A stretch of 64,000 nt of DNA from Brevibacillus laterosporus. Its GTDB lineage: Bacteria > Bacillota > Bacilli > Brevibacillales > Brevibacillaceae. Positions within the stretch are counted from its first letter, which is position 1; every line of letters begins with the position of its first letter. Of this stretch, positions 1 through 9,960 are shown piece by piece. A model generated the notes under the pieces. That model made no database searches and was not told where the DNA came from. It saw only the letters and a list, made by a program, of their open reading frames with translations. The stretch covers positions 124,001 to 188,000 of the forward strand of contig NZ_JAUKFY010000009.1 in the NCBI RefSeq assembly GCF_030489605.1, in the 5' to 3' direction. Position numbers and translations under genes: made by a program.

Positions 1-1333
1 GCAGGACATTGTCTTTCTTATGAATATAGATATCACAATCACCGCTCATGCCATGCTTCAGTTGACTGCTATCCTCAACAGCGATTTTCACTTCGAAACG
101 CACCGATTTATCCTGCTTGCTTCCCTCTTTCGGCAGTTCTGTTACCGTACCCTTAAATGCTTTTGTTCCAAAGGCTGTGATAAATACATCAACATTTTGT
201 CCGACTTTCACTTGTGGGAAATCTAGTTCATCCACGGCTGCTTTAAAGGTGACAGAGGAGGTGTCCATAATGATTGCCGCAGGATCACTGCCAAGCGCTT
301 CTCCCACCTTCACATTCAATTTCGTGATCTCTCCGCTAATTGGAGCAACTACTCTTCGCTTGGATAGGTCACGCATCTTTTGGTCCATCCCAAGCTGGGC
401 TTCCTTCCAATTTAATTCCTTCTCTTCGATCTCTGATTTATCTGCTTCTCTATCCATTTTCGCTAGGAGCTGATTCTTTTTAATGGTGTCTCCTTTTTTA
501 AACAGAACCTCGCCAACTTTACCAGTGGTACCTGCTAAAATTTCGATATCATCTGCTTTGGTAAAAGGAGTATTTCCCTGGCTTGCGTATTTTAAGCCTT
601 TGGCATCCGTATACTCAACTGAGCCAAGGTCATTTACATACAAGGCTCCAGAATTTTTGACCAAGACGTCTACAGCATGCTGAGCCATCTTTCTGTCTTG
701 CTTGGTTCCTTCCATATCAATACGGTCGATTTCACCATCTACATAGGTCATTGAGCTTGGTACAAATACCTTCACCTTTTGCCCTTCCCGCAGCAATTCC
801 GCTTCATAAGGGGAGAAGTAGCCTGTAATCTTTAAATAATTGGGGTCATTTACCTTTGCAATGACCGTCTCAGGCGATACACTGTCTCCGCGTTTAACCG
901 ATATCTCTTTGACAACCCCGCCGGCATTCGCTTCAATTCTGTCTTTTCTAGCTTTCAAATCCTTTATCTCTTTCTCCATGCGAGCCATCGATAATTTTTG
1001 TTTCTCTATTTCGAAGCCAGTATCCGTAGCCTCCATGGTAAATAACAAATCGCCCTTTTTAACATGCTGGCCTTCCTTCACCACTAGACTCTCTACTTTA
1101 CCACTGACATCCGGTTTCACTTCCTGACGAGCCGTAGCTTCAACTGTACCTGTCGAATACACGGTTTTCTTAACTTCGCCCATGTCTACCGCTGCAGTCT
1201 GAAGCGCAGGTGGTTCAACAACCTCCTGTGATGCATCCGTAGCCGGAGCAAAATATTTATACCCTCCATAACCTCCACCCGCAAGTACGAGCACGGTGAT
1301 GGCTGAAATAATCACTTTTTTCTTCATAGCCAT
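1..1333 (-). CDS. HlyD/MacA-family efflux adaptor, 3' end outside window
   Basis: Membrane-fusion adaptor that would link the ATPase and permease encoded just upstream, as MacA does for MacB or YknX for YknYZ. The reading frame is open from 1333 to the window edge (at least 444 residues). It starts with a short basic stretch and one membrane segment (about residues 7-24). A biotinyl-lipoyl-like first half follows (VKPDVSGKVESL, VKKGDLLF), then a charged helical hairpin (IEKQKLSMARMEKEIKDL), then the mirrored half-motif VAPISGEITKL and a beta-barrel region. ATG at 1333 is preferred over ATG at 1327 because GGGGA lies 8 nt before it. The substrate cannot be told. The C-terminus is missing because of the window edge, not because the gene is broken. 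Confidence 0.85.
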   Translation of the reverse strand, partial: MAMKKKVIISAITVLVLAGGGYGGYKYFAPATDASQEVVEPPALQTAAVDMGEVKKTVYSTGTVEATARQEVKPDVSGKVESLVVKEGQHVKKGDLLFTMEATDTGFEIEKQKLSMARMEKEIKDLKARKDRIEANAGGVVKEISVKRGDSVSPETVIAKVNDPNYLKITGYFSPYEAELLREGQKVKVFVPSSMTYVDGEIDRIDMEGTKQDRKMAQHAVDVLVKNSGALYVNDLGSVEYTDAKGLKYASQGNTPFTKADDIEILAGTTGKVGEVLFKKGDTIKKNQLLAKMDREADKSEIEEKELNWKEAQLGMDQKMRDLSKRRVVAPISGEITKLNVKVGEALGSDPAAIIMDTSSVTFKAAVDELDFPQVKVGQNVDVFITAFGTKAFKGTVTELPKEGSKQDKSVRFEVKIAVEDSSQLKHGMSGDCDIYIHKKDNVL

Positions 1334-1419
1334 GCGTTAATTCCCCACATTTCTTCCGTTTATATTTAAAAAATCTTTCTTTGCCAAAGCAGTCACCAAA
1401 AGCAAAAATCACTGTAACG

Positions 1420-2886
1420 TTACTGAGAGCGAATAGCCTCCAATGGACTTAGACGGGATGCACGGATGGCAGGAAGAATCCCCGCTAATAATCCGATTAC
1501 AACTGAGAAAATGATGGCGAATATAGCAAGAGAAGGTGGTACCAATGCAATTTGTGCTGCTACCTCTTCTTCTGCTCCCATACCTCCTCCCATGCCCATG
1601 CCAAAGTTATCTAAAAACTCGCTGTTTTTACCCAGATAATTAATCACCGCCACAGCTCCATAAGCAAGACCCAAACCAGTCAGCCCACCTATTAAACCGA
1701 TTGAACCCGATTCAATCAAAAAGAGCCAACGAATATTATACACGGTAGCACCAATAACCTTCATAATCCCTATTTCCTTGGTTCGCTCCAGAATGGACAT
1801 GATCATGGTGTTTACGATACCAATCGTGGCAACTAATAAAGAGATAGCTGCTATACCGCCAAGCACTAATTGAATAACAAAGAAAAACTTATTTAGTTCT
1901 GCAAGACGACGTGCTGGCGAATAGTTGTCATAGCCGATTTGCTGTAAATCCTTAACCACCTGCTCTACTGCTTCTCTTGATCCTACCTTTACATTGATGG
2001 AATCATATTCCACAGCCGGTTTCTGATTGCGATTCTTGGAACGGTTCGGTTTGTTTATCCCCATTTCCATTTCATAATCGCTTTGTTCCCTCTTTTGTTC
2101 TATCCAGGTGTTCAATTCATTAGCCATCTTCATCGGAATATAAATAGTGGCACCACGATAGCCCTTTTCATCCTTTTGCATCTGACCGACGACACGAACA
2201 CGTATTTCCTTCTTTTCATACTTCGTTTCGTTATCGACGGTGTATTCGCGTCTCAGCTCTAATATCGCCGTTTTTCCAACCATTTCCACGATTCCCGGTT
2301 CCTTAGAGCCTTCCATATCGAATCTGGCTTTATTTCCATTCTGGTTAGCATTGCGTTTTCGAGCTTCTCGGCGATCCTTCTCCACATCTCTCATTTTTCT
2401 GGGTACTTCGTAGGAAATGACAATTTCATTGTTTGCCCCAGTGAGATACTCACCCTTTTCCAGCTCCTTGGTTCTCACAGGTCCTTCTTGCTGTGGATCG
2501 ACCCCGACGATTTCCAAATATCTTGCCTCTCGACGGCCTAGCTTTAAAATGGCATCTCCCCTAAAAGATTTATGCGGCATAACGGCCTCAATCCCAGGAA
2601 TCGCCTTTATTTCCGGTATACTTTTACTATCTAAGCGTTTCATTTGCTCTGGCGTTCTCTCGGTGGTTCCATCTGGCATCGACCAAGCTGGATACACTTC
2701 AAGCTCAGTTAAATTACCGAAGTTCTCTAGACTTTTAACCGCATTCTCTTTTAGGCCAATACTTAACGATAGCATGGTCACAATAGCAGCGGTACCAATC
2801 ATAACCCCAACCGATGTCAGTACCGTCCGTAGCTTCATACGCCAAAGATTGCGCCATACGATACGTAGCGAATCAAGCAGTTTCAC
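1420..2886 (-). CDS. MacB/FtsX-type ABC transporter permease
   Basis: Permease of a tripartite ABC exporter (488 aa). The N-terminal membrane segment (about residues 22-45) is followed by a large extracytoplasmic MacB-type domain (about 48-335). Three further membrane segments lie near 343-366, 390-415 and 452-478, and the protein ends in the family-typical RASRLSPLEAIRSQ. It starts at GTG with GAGGTG 6 nt upstream. It lies 120 nt after the ATPase gene and 86 nt before the adaptor gene, so the three are probably one operon. Two oddities: a very basic, Asn-rich insertion near residues 165-190 (KDRREARKRNANQNGNK) and a Met/Gly-rich loop near 425-440 (FGMGMGGGMG) between the last membrane segments. 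The exported substrate is unknown; antimicrobial peptides are one possibility known for YknXYZ-like systems. Confidence 0.88.
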   Translation of the reverse strand: MKLLDSLRIVWRNLWRMKLRTVLTSVGVMIGTAAIVTMLSLSIGLKENAVKSLENFGNLTELEVYPAWSMPDGTTERTPEQMKRLDSKSIPEIKAIPGIEAVMPHKSFRGDAILKLGRREARYLEIVGVDPQQEGPVRTKELEKGEYLTGANNEIVISYEVPRKMRDVEKDRREARKRNANQNGNKARFDMEGSKEPGIVEMVGKTAILELRREYTVDNETKYEKKEIRVRVVGQMQKDEKGYRGATIYIPMKMANELNTWIEQKREQSDYEMEMGINKPNRSKNRNQKPAVEYDSINVKVGSREAVEQVVKDLQQIGYDNYSPARRLAELNKFFFVIQLVLGGIAAISLLVATIGIVNTMIMSILERTKEIGIMKVIGATVYNIRWLFLIESGSIGLIGGLTGLGLAYGAVAVINYLGKNSEFLDNFGMGMGGGMGAEEEVAAQIALVPPSLAIFAIIFSVVIGLLAGILPAIRASRLSPLEAIRSQ

Positions 2887-3006
2887 AAATTACACCTCAT
2901 TTTTCCCCTTGCCTTTTTAACAGATAAGAGCATATAAATTCTTGTCTTATTACATGAAAGCTCAGGCTAGCCATCGTCCGCAGGCCTGAGTATAGCCGCT
3001 TCCCCT

Positions 3007-3690
3007 TTATTGCTGAATGTAGCCATCCCGCAGAAAAATGGTGCGATCAGATTGACTTGCAACCTCCTGATCATGTGTGACAATCACAAAGGTTGTACCA
3101 CTTTCCCGATTCATTTGACGCATGAGCTGTAAAATCTCTTCCTCTGTTGCTGTATCCAGATTCCCGGTTGGCTCATCCGCAAGCACAATTCCCGGTTCAT
3201 TGACCAGCGCCCTCGCAATACTGACACGCTGCTGCTGACCACCACTTAGTTCATTCGGCTTGTGGTGCTCTCGATTTTCCAGTCCTACTCGGTTTAAAAT
3301 CTCTATCGCTTTTTTACGTCGCATACGAGGACTGACTCCAGAAAAGACAAGCGGCAGTTCCACATTTTCAACTGCTGTCAAATTAGGCAAGAGATTAAAC
3401 GATTGAAAGACAAATCCTAAGCAACGCCGTCTAAACAAACATAGCTGATTCTCGTTAAACTTAGAAATTTCTTCCCCATTTACATGAATGGTTCCTTGCT
3501 CGGGACGCGTTAACCCCGCCATCAGGTTCAAAAGCGTTGATTTCCCTGAACCAGATGTTCCGCATAACGAAATAAATTCGCTTTTTCCAATATGCAGGTT
3601 GATATCATGCAAAACGGGAACCTGAAGCTTGCCTGCCTTATAAAAATGATTGACATCTCGTACCGTTAATTCACCAATGCTATTACTCAC
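3007..3690 (-). CDS. ABC transporter ATP-binding protein, MacB/LolD type
   Basis: Cytoplasmic ATPase of the exporter (227 aa). Walker A GTSGSGKST is at residues 44-52, the Q-loop at FVFQSFN, the signature LSGGQQQR at about 148-155, Walker B with ADEPTGNLD at about 171-179, and the H-loop at VTHDQ. The tail PTGNLDTATEEEI is typical of the subfamily that pairs with FtsX-like permeases. It starts at GTG with GAGGTG 8 nt before it. It is the first gene of the ATPase-permease-adaptor cluster. B. subtilis yknXYZ has the order adaptor-ATPase-permease, so the order here differs. Confidence 0.92.
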   Translation of the reverse strand: MSNSIGELTVRDVNHFYKAGKLQVPVLHDINLHIGKSEFISLCGTSGSGKSTLLNLMAGLTRPEQGTIHVNGEEISKFNENQLCLFRRRCLGFVFQSFNLLPNLTAVENVELPLVFSGVSPRMRRKKAIEILNRVGLENREHHKPNELSGGQQQRVSIARALVNEPGIVLADEPTGNLDTATEEEILQLMRQMNRESGTTFVIVTHDQEVASQSDRTIFLRDGYIQQ

Positions 3691-3973
3691 TTTCTCTTCA
3701 CCTCATAGCTTCCCTCTTCCTAAAATTTTAGATAATTTTTCCTTTATCCAAAAAAACACCATCCTCCACAGAGAAAGATTGTTGTTTTGACCACGTATGT
3801 ACAGGAAAAAGTTTCTCTTTGAAAAGACGCTTTAGTAGGCCAAAAAGTAACATTATTTTCTTGCACTCTACTAAATTTTTGTTGAGAAATGCTGGAATTT
3901 ATTGTTTATACAAAACTAGCCATAAATAGGACGAAGCTCTTAGGGGTTTGTTACAACATATCTATTTTATTCT

Positions 3974-4002
3974 TTGACATGTTTGCTTTTTATTGCTACG
4001 CT
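3974..4002 (+). promoter_or_regulatory. Predicted sigma-A promoter for the MFS gene
   Basis: TTGACA (3974-3979), 17 nt spacer, then TACGCT (3997-4002) preceded by TG, giving an extended -10. It points at the broken MFS gene starting at 4147, with a leader of about 140 nt. The rest of the 3691-4146 gap is A/T-rich. It should also hold the divergent promoter of the ABC exporter, but I could not pick one with confidence. Confidence 0.5.
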
Positions 4003-4146
4003 GTATGAAATGCTTGAAAATTCATGATACGGAGTCGATCCCATTGTAAAGCCCTTTTCAAGAAAAAGAAAAAACAAATGGAAATATCGTTTGTTGAAGG
4101 CAGAATAGCTCTGTCTATCTTTCTCATGAAAAGAGGTTTTTTTGAC

Positions 4147-5374
4147 ATGCTTACCAAACAAGTACGCTTTCTTTGGGTTGGCCAAATGCTTGCCAACGCA
4201 GGAGACGTTTTTTATATTATCTCTCTGCTTACCCTCGTTTTTGAAAAGACACATTCTGCTGTCTATACCGGCTTTGTACCGCTTACCATTATCCTAGCGC
4301 AAACCGTAAGCGGCTTTCTCGCGCCCCTTATGCAATGCTGCTTTTCCCTATCCATCCTGCTGTTTTTATCTCAATTTGCCAAAACAATCTTGTTGGGTCT
4401 GCTTGTTTTTGTAACTCAATGGTCGGCCTTGTCTTTGCTTTTAAGTTTAGGTCTTGCGTCTTTCATTTCCTTTTTGGACGGTTGGGCTACTCCTGCACGC
4501 AATGCCCTGCTGACGGATCGCACGGCCTGTTCATCTGCTGCGATTAAACAGTTTGTTTGCGACCACTGATCAGGTCATCCAATTTGTCGGTTGGGCATTA
4601 GGCGGCATGCTCGTAGCTTTTTTAGGAATCACATACCTTTTTGCTGTTAGCCTTGGATTATTCATCCTTTCAACAGTTTGTATGGCTTATTTACATGATC
4701 CAATCTCTCAAGCAACAACGCGTACGGATAGCTCTTCCAAAAAAGAAGCACTGCTTCGCGGCTGGAATTATATTCTCCAATCCCGCGCGCTCTTCACACT
4801 TACTTGTATGGATGTTCTCGAATCCTTGGCAGGGGCCATCTATGTAGCTGCTATCATGCTGTTTTATGTATCTGATGTTCTAGGAAAAGGTCAGGAATGG
4901 TGGGGATACCTCAACGCCAGTTACTTTGTCGGAATGATTGCTGGAGGTCTGCTGTTAGTCGTTATTGCGACTCATGTATCTCGTTATTTTCTTTCTTTTT
5001 TATTAGGGGCTGGACTATTTTCTGCCCTAGTAACTCTAGGATTAGGAGTTACGCATAACGCCTGGATTGCCTTATTCCTGTCATTTCTTTCGGGACCTGC
5101 CACGCAAATTCAATATGTCAGCAAGCAAACCTACTTTCAGAGAAACGTAGACTCTCTTTATTTGCCTAACGTTCTATCGGCCAAAAGCACAGTGGAATAC
5201 GTAGGCTACGGCTTATCGGTACTCATCCTAACCAATGTGGTAGCGGTCTATGGTGCGGCTACGGCATATATAGCAGCTTCGGGAATACTTATTACAAGCA
5301 TGTTACTTGGATTCATCCTGCGCCGAGCATTTAAGATGGAGCTAGGAAAGTTGAACGAGTCACATAAGATATAA
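4147..5374 (+). pseudogene. MFS transporter split by a single frameshift
   Basis: Major facilitator superfamily permease in two overlapping frames. The first part starts at ATG 4147 (MLTKQVRFLWVGQMLANAGD, an MFS-3 type N-terminus) and runs in frame to a stop near 4567. The second part continues from about 4544 in the next frame with LNSLFATTDQVIQFVGWALGG and runs to 5374. The typical family text PARNALL...LL.LNSLF.TT is visible across the junction when frames are switched near 4515-4545. The total of 1228 nt is one base more than a multiple of three, so one inserted base explains the break, and the combined length of about 409 codons is normal for the family. The motif-A region after membrane segment 2 also looks degraded (LAPLMQCCF instead of a DR-containing loop), which favours real decay over a sequencing error. 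Substrate unknown. Confidence 0.75.
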
Positions 5375-5397
5375 GTAAAGCATAGAACAATCAAATA

Positions 5398-5440
5398 TAA
5401 AAGCTCCTCCTGCTAATTTCTGATGCGAAGAGGAGCTTTT
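5398..5440. terminator. Bidirectional terminator between MFS gene and gatB
   Basis: Inverted repeat AAGCTCCTC (5401-5409) and GAGGAGCTT (5430-5438) with A residues on one side and TTTTTTT on the other. It can end transcription of the plus-strand MFS gene and of gatCAB arriving on the minus strand. Confidence 0.8.
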
Positions 5441-5445
5441 TTTGT

Positions 5446-6885
5446 TTACAGTGCTTCTAGTGATTCTACCAATAATTTATTGACCACACCTGGATTAGCT
5501 TTTCCTTTGGTCTGCTTCATGACTTGCCCTACTAAGAAGCCAATTGCCTGCTTCTTACCCGCTTTGTAATCTTCTACCGATTGCTGATTAGCTGCAATGA
5601 TTTCATCGACAATGCGTTTTAACTCGCCCTCATCGCTAATTTGCACCAATCCTTTTTCTTCAACAATCGTTGCTGGGTCCTTGCCTGTTTCCAACATTTC
5701 TGTAAAGACTGTCTTGGCAATTTTAATGGAAATGGTTCCTTTTTCGATCAGCTTCACCATTTCTCCTAAACCCTCAGGCGTCATTTTTACGTCTGAGAAC
5801 TCCAGATTGTTTGCATTTAAATATCCAAACAAATCTACCATTAAAAAGTTAGCAACCGTCTTTGGATCAGCACCTGTTGCTACTGCGGCATCAAAGAAAT
5901 CGGCTGAATCACGTGTCATCGTGATAACTTCAGCGTCAGATGCAGGCAGCCCGTATTGCTCAACATAGCGTGCCCGACGAGCATCTGGCAATTCAGGGAT
6001 AGAGGCTTTTATACGGTCAATCCATTCGTCAGTAATCGTAACATTCACCAGATCAGGGTCCGGGAAATAACGATAATCATGCGCTTCTTCTTTCGAACGC
6101 ATTACGATGGTTTTCTTATTCGCATCATCCCAGCGCAGCGTTACCTGCTTAATTTCTCCGCCGCTTTCGATTACTTCTTCCTGACGTTTCACTTCATATT
6201 CCAAGGCGGCCTGTACATTGCGGAAGGAGTTCATATTCTTCAATTCCGTTTTTGTACCTAATTTGGTCTCTCCTACAGGACGAATTGATACGTTGGCATC
6301 ACAACGAAGGGAGCCTTGCTCCATTTTTACGTCAGATACTTCCGTATATTGAATGATTGCTTTTAATTTCTCCAAATAAGCTTTTGCCTCTTCTGGAGAA
6401 CTAATGTCTGGCTCTGTAACAATCTCTACTAACGGCACACCTACACGGTTGTAGTCCATCATCGTACCGCTTCCGTATTCGCAGTGTGTCAATTTACCAG
6501 CGTCTTCTTCTAAATGAAGGCGATTGATGCGAATGCGCTTGGTTTTGCCATTTACTTCAATATCAATCCAACCGTTCTTACCCACTGGTTGGTCAAACTG
6601 CGAGATTTGATATGCTTTAGGAAGATCAGGATAAAAATAATTTTTACGGTCGAATTTTGTATCACGTGAAATTTCGCAGTTAATTGCTAAGGAAGCCTTG
6701 ATCGCAAACTCTAATGCTTGTTGATTCAAAACTGGCAATACACCTGGATGTCCTAAACAAATAGGGCATGTGTGCGTATTAGGCGGCGCACCAAATTCCG
6801 TTTTGCAACCGCAGAAGATTTTACTGTTAGTCGATAGTTCAGCGTGAACCTCCAAACCAATGACCGTTTCGAATTTTTGGCTCAT
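5446..6885 (-). CDS. gatB: Aspartyl/glutamyl-tRNA(Asn/Gln) amidotransferase subunit B
   Basis: Kinase-like subunit of the GatCAB complex. It activates Glu-tRNA(Gln) or Asp-tRNA(Asn) with ATP before transamidation, in species lacking GlnRS or AsnRS. The 479-aa protein begins [17 protein letters not shown], and the cradle domain includes [16 protein letters not shown]. Cysteines of the zinc site appear as IFCGC and HTCPICLG. The C-terminal helical and YqeY-like tail spans about residues 300-479. The frame is open further upstream, but ATG 6885 has GGGAGGAAG before it and lies one base after the gatA stop, showing tight coupling. Last gene of gatC-gatA-gatB. Confidence 0.97.
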   Translation of the reverse strand: MSQKFETVIGLEVHAELSTNSKIFCGCKTEFGAPPNTHTCPICLGHPGVLPVLNQQALEFAIKASLAINCEISRDTKFDRKNYFYPDLPKAYQISQFDQPVGKNGWIDIEVNGKTKRIRINRLHLEEDAGKLTHCEYGSGTMMDYNRVGVPLVEIVTEPDISSPEEAKAYLEKLKAIIQYTEVSDVKMEQGSLRCDANVSIRPVGETKLGTKTELKNMNSFRNVQAALEYEVKRQEEVIESGGEIKQVTLRWDDANKKTIVMRSKEEAHDYRYFPDPDLVNVTITDEWIDRIKASIPELPDARRARYVEQYGLPASDAEVITMTRDSADFFDAAVATGADPKTVANFLMVDLFGYLNANNLEFSDVKMTPEGLGEMVKLIEKGTISIKIAKTVFTEMLETGKDPATIVEEKGLVQISDEGELKRIVDEIIAANQQSVEDYKAGKKQAIGFLVGQVMKQTKGKANPGVVNKLLVESLEAL

Positions 6886-6886
6886 G

Positions 6887-8365
6887 TTACACTTCCTCCC
6901 TTCCCAATTGTGGCTTGTTTGGGAACAGATTAGTTGATTGCTCGTACGCATGTGCCGCACGTAGAATCGTGGATTCATCGAAGGCTTTCCCAATCATTTG
7001 CAAACCAATTGGCAACCCGTTATCAGAGAATCCGCATGGAACTGAAATAGCCGGGAGACCAGCTAAGTTAACCGTTACCGTACAAATATCCTCTAAGAAC
7101 ATTTGCACCGGATCATTTATTTTCTCACCAAGTTTAAAAGCCGGGCAAGGAGTAGCCGGATGTAACACAATGTCAAAGTTCGCAAAGATTTCTTCAAAGT
7201 CTTGGATAATCAAAGTGCGCACTTGTTGTGCCTTTTTGTAAAAAGCATCATAGTAACCAGAAGACAAGGCATATGTCCCTAGCATAATGCGGCGTTTGAC
7301 CTCTTCACCAAAGCCTTGGCTACGAGATTCCATATATAAATCCAATAGATTTTCTGCGTTATCAGCGCGTACACCATAACGAACACCGTCAAAGCGCGCT
7401 AAGTTAGAAGAAGCCTCTGATGAAGCTAATAGGTAATAAGCTGGCACGGCATATTTTGTGTGCGGCATTGATACCTCGCTCCAAACTGCACCCATGCTTT
7501 CCAATTGCTTCAAGGCTGCTAATACCGCATCGCGAACCTGTGGATCAATTCCTTCTCCAAGCAACTCTTTTGGTACCGCAATGCGCAAGCCTTTGACATC
7601 ACCTGTCAGAGCAGATAGATAATCAGGGACTTCCACATCAGCCGAGGTGGAGTCGTATGAATCATGTCCTGCAATGGCCTGTAACACAAACGCTGAATCC
7701 TCTACATTCTTCGTCAACGGTCCGATCTGATCTAATGACGATGCATATGATACCAAGCCATAACGGGATACACGTCCATAAGTTGGCTTCAGACCAACCA
7801 CTCCGCAGAAAGCAGCCGGTTGACGAATAGAGCCACCTGTATCCGATCCAAGGGTAAAGAAGAATTGGCGAGCAGCCATCGCAGCAGCAGACCCGCCGCT
7901 AGAACCGCCTGGTACATATTCTAAATTCCACGGATTACGGGTTGGGTAAAAACCAGAGTTTTCATTGGAACCACCCATCGCGAATTCATCCATGTTTAAT
8001 TTAGCAAATACGAGTGCGTCAGCTTCCTTTAGCTTTTGACTAACGGTTCCATCATAGATAGGATCATAGTTAGACAACAGCTTGCTTGCGCATGTTGTTT
8101 GTAAGCCTTTAGTTACGATATTATCCTTCACACCAGCCGGTAGACCGAACAAGAGGCCGAGATCCTCCGTTCCTTTAGCTAGCTTTTCATCCAAAGCTCT
8201 TGCTTGGCTAAGAGCAGCTTCCTCGTCAACGAGCAAAGTCGCTTGTACATCCTTGTCCACTTCACGGATACGTGCAAGCGATTCATTAGCCAAATCTGTA
8301 ACAGATAGCTCTTTCTTTTTTAGCTCGCTATGTATATCAGCTAAGCGTTTATCAAATAGGGACAC
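6887..8365 (-). CDS. gatA: Aspartyl/glutamyl-tRNA amidotransferase subunit A
   Basis: Amidase-signature glutaminase that releases ammonia from glutamine for the tRNA-bound reaction in GatB. The protein is 492 aa, of normal length. The catalytic triad of the family is visible: Lys80 in GVKDNI, Ser155 in PGGSSGGSA and Ser179 in [11 protein letters not shown]. It starts 20 nt after gatC and ends one base before gatB. No unusual feature was seen. Confidence 0.97.
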   Translation of the reverse strand: MSLFDKRLADIHSELKKKELSVTDLANESLARIREVDKDVQATLLVDEEAALSQARALDEKLAKGTEDLGLLFGLPAGVKDNIVTKGLQTTCASKLLSNYDPIYDGTVSQKLKEADALVFAKLNMDEFAMGGSNENSGFYPTRNPWNLEYVPGGSSGGSAAAMAARQFFFTLGSDTGGSIRQPAAFCGVVGLKPTYGRVSRYGLVSYASSLDQIGPLTKNVEDSAFVLQAIAGHDSYDSTSADVEVPDYLSALTGDVKGLRIAVPKELLGEGIDPQVRDAVLAALKQLESMGAVWSEVSMPHTKYAVPAYYLLASSEASSNLARFDGVRYGVRADNAENLLDLYMESRSQGFGEEVKRRIMLGTYALSSGYYDAFYKKAQQVRTLIIQDFEEIFANFDIVLHPATPCPAFKLGEKINDPVQMFLEDICTVTVNLAGLPAISVPCGFSDNGLPIGLQMIGKAFDESTILRAAHAYEQSTNLFPNKPQLGREEV

Positions 8366-8385
8366 AATGTCTCCCCCTTTCTCTC

Positions 8386-8676
8386 CTATTCAAAAACAGC
8401 CGGTACCTTGAACTGTCCGTCTTCTTGATCTGGTGCATTGCGCAGTGCCTCTGCATTGGATACGGAAGGACGGTTTACGTCAGGGCGCATAACGTTACGT
8501 ACGTCAAATGCATGACTAGTCGGCTTCACATTGGTCGTATCCAATTCGTTTAATTGTGCAGCAAAGTCTAAAATCGCATCTAATTCACGCGTGTAGCGTT
8601 CCGCTTCTTCCTCTGTTAAACGTAGCCGAGCCAGTTTAGCCACGTGCTCAACTTCTTGTCGGGAAATCCTACTCAT
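8386..8676 (-). CDS. gatC: Aspartyl/glutamyl-tRNA amidotransferase subunit C
   Basis: Small stabilising subunit (96 aa) that wraps around GatA and GatB. The N-terminal helix text [16 protein letters not shown] and the C-terminal RPDVNRPS...[15 protein letters not shown] are characteristic. First gene of the gatCAB operon. It starts at ATG with GGAGGTGG upstream. Confidence 0.96.
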   Translation of the reverse strand: MSRISRQEVEHVAKLARLRLTEEEAERYTRELDAILDFAAQLNELDTTNVKPTSHAFDVRNVMRPDVNRPSVSNAEALRNAPDQEDGQFKVPAVFE

Positions 8677-8725
8677 CTATTGTCCACCTCCAAATGTCCT
8701 AGTTGTACGTTTCTACATAACATTG

Positions 8726-8755
8726 ATATTACTTGAAAAATCTAAGGTTAGTCAA
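8726..8755 (-). promoter_or_regulatory. Predicted sigma-A promoter of gatCAB
   Basis: On the minus strand TTGACT (8755-8750), 18 nt, TAATAT (8731-8726). It lies about 50 nt upstream of the gatC start and is the only good match in the gap. Confidence 0.55.
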
Positions 8756-8830
8756 TTTGACCTCCCATTTTTTCTTTTTATCATTAAAGCATGAAAGAGG
8801 TTCCGACTATCCTTGAACGTTTCCGAACTG

Positions 8831-8870
8831 TTAAAAAAACGCCGTTTGCTCTACTTTCAGCAAAACGGCA
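8831..8870 (-). terminator. Terminator of degV
   Basis: On the minus strand GCCGTTTTGC and its near-complement GCAAACGGC form a hairpin (8841-8869), followed by a run of seven T (8838-8832). It lies just after the degV stop. Confidence 0.8.
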
Positions 8871-8881
8871 TTATGACATCC

Positions 8882-9727
8882 TTATTTATAATACCAGGTT
8901 AATCCTATGGCTCCAGGCCCCACATGTGTGGCAATAACTGGTCCAAAACGACTTATTGTAACCGTTACGTGCGGATAGGTCGCTTCGATGTAAGCCTTCC
9001 ATTCCTCTGCTTCTTCTTGAACCTGCGCTTGGATGATGGAAAGCTGCATAGGTTTGCCTGCTTTGGCCTCTGCCTCAAATAACTCCATGATCCCAGCCTT
9101 AGCTTTGGCACGGGTTCTGACTTTTTGATAAGGAACAATCTTTTTATTCTCAAACGTTAGTATCGGCTTGATTTTAAGCATGTTGCCCAGCATTAATTGA
9201 GCCGCTGACAAGCGACCTCCGCGGTACAAGAAATCTAAATCCTCAACTAAAAAGTATGTTTTCATTTGCGTACGTATATATTCGATACGCTCAAGAATCT
9301 CTTCTCGCGGTTTACCAGCTTGTGCCATTCTGGCTGCTTCTACGACAACAGCCCCCATTGCATATGTAGTAATCTCAGAATCAATGACATCAATAGGGAA
9401 ATCATCAACCATCGTGGTCGCTGTTACTGCTCCCTGATAGGTTCCACTAATGCCGCTAGACATATGGATAGCAATTGCTCGCTTATGAGTTTTGGATAAT
9501 TTCATATAGGCTTCCACAAACTCGCCTACAGGTGGCTGAGATGTCGTCGGCAACTGATCACTCGTTTTTAGCTTTGAGTAAAAATCAGCCTCCGTTAATT
9601 CTACTTCTTCGCGATACGCTTTGTTTCCATAAACCACTTGCAGAGGCACTACTGTAATGTGTAATTCATCTTGGAGCTCTTTTGGAATATAACTGGTGCT
9701 ATCTGTTATAATTGCAATTTCTGACAA
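8882..9727 (-). CDS. DegV family fatty-acid-binding protein
   Basis: DegV/FakB-like protein that binds a fatty acid and may present it to a fatty-acid kinase. The N-terminus IAIITDSTSYIPKEL is the family signature. LPTTSQPPVGEF and the GISGTYQ loop form the ligand site, and the C-terminus FGPVIATHVGPGAIGLTWY is typical. I choose the TTG at 9727 (281 aa): GGAGGG lies 7 nt before it and the protein then begins MSEIAIITDST like its relatives. The longer frame to ATG 9751 adds an unusual 8 residues. It is monocistronic, with its own terminator. Confidence 0.88.
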   Translation of the reverse strand: MSEIAIITDSTSYIPKELQDELHITVVPLQVVYGNKAYREEVELTEADFYSKLKTSDQLPTTSQPPVGEFVEAYMKLSKTHKRAIAIHMSSGISGTYQGAVTATTMVDDFPIDVIDSEITTYAMGAVVVEAARMAQAGKPREEILERIEYIRTQMKTYFLVEDLDFLYRGGRLSAAQLMLGNMLKIKPILTFENKKIVPYQKVRTRAKAKAGIMELFEAEAKAGKPMQLSIIQAQVQEEAEEWKAYIEATYPHVTVTISRFGPVIATHVGPGAIGLTWYYK

Positions 9728-9930
9728 AGATAGTCCCTCCACTTTCTTCATTCATATATGATGCTTAGAGAGGCACTCCCTATTCATCTTTGAGTAACGT
9801 TTATCGCTAGAAGCCGGATTTGATTTATATTTAATTATTGTAACATAAAATAGTGCCTGATGATAAAGCCGATAGTCCCTGGAACTTCTATAGGAAAAGT
9901 TTTACCCAAGCCAAGCAAAATTGATAAAAA

Positions 9931-9960
9931 AATAGAAGACCCTACCTATGAGTCTCCTAT
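9931..9960 (-). terminator. Terminator of the ECF sigma gene
   Basis: Minus-strand hairpin ATAGGAGAC / GTCTTCTAT followed by seven T. The first arm overlaps the stop codon of the sigma-factor gene. Confidence 0.75.

Noticed and set aside
2417-2920. Plus-strand open frame of 167 codons
   Set aside because: It is antisense to the MacB-like permease gene, lacks a ribosome site and has no recognisable domain.
3967-4254. Minus-strand frame of 95 codons upstream of the MFS gene
   Set aside because: It overlaps the MFS start on the other strand, has poor composition and no start signal.
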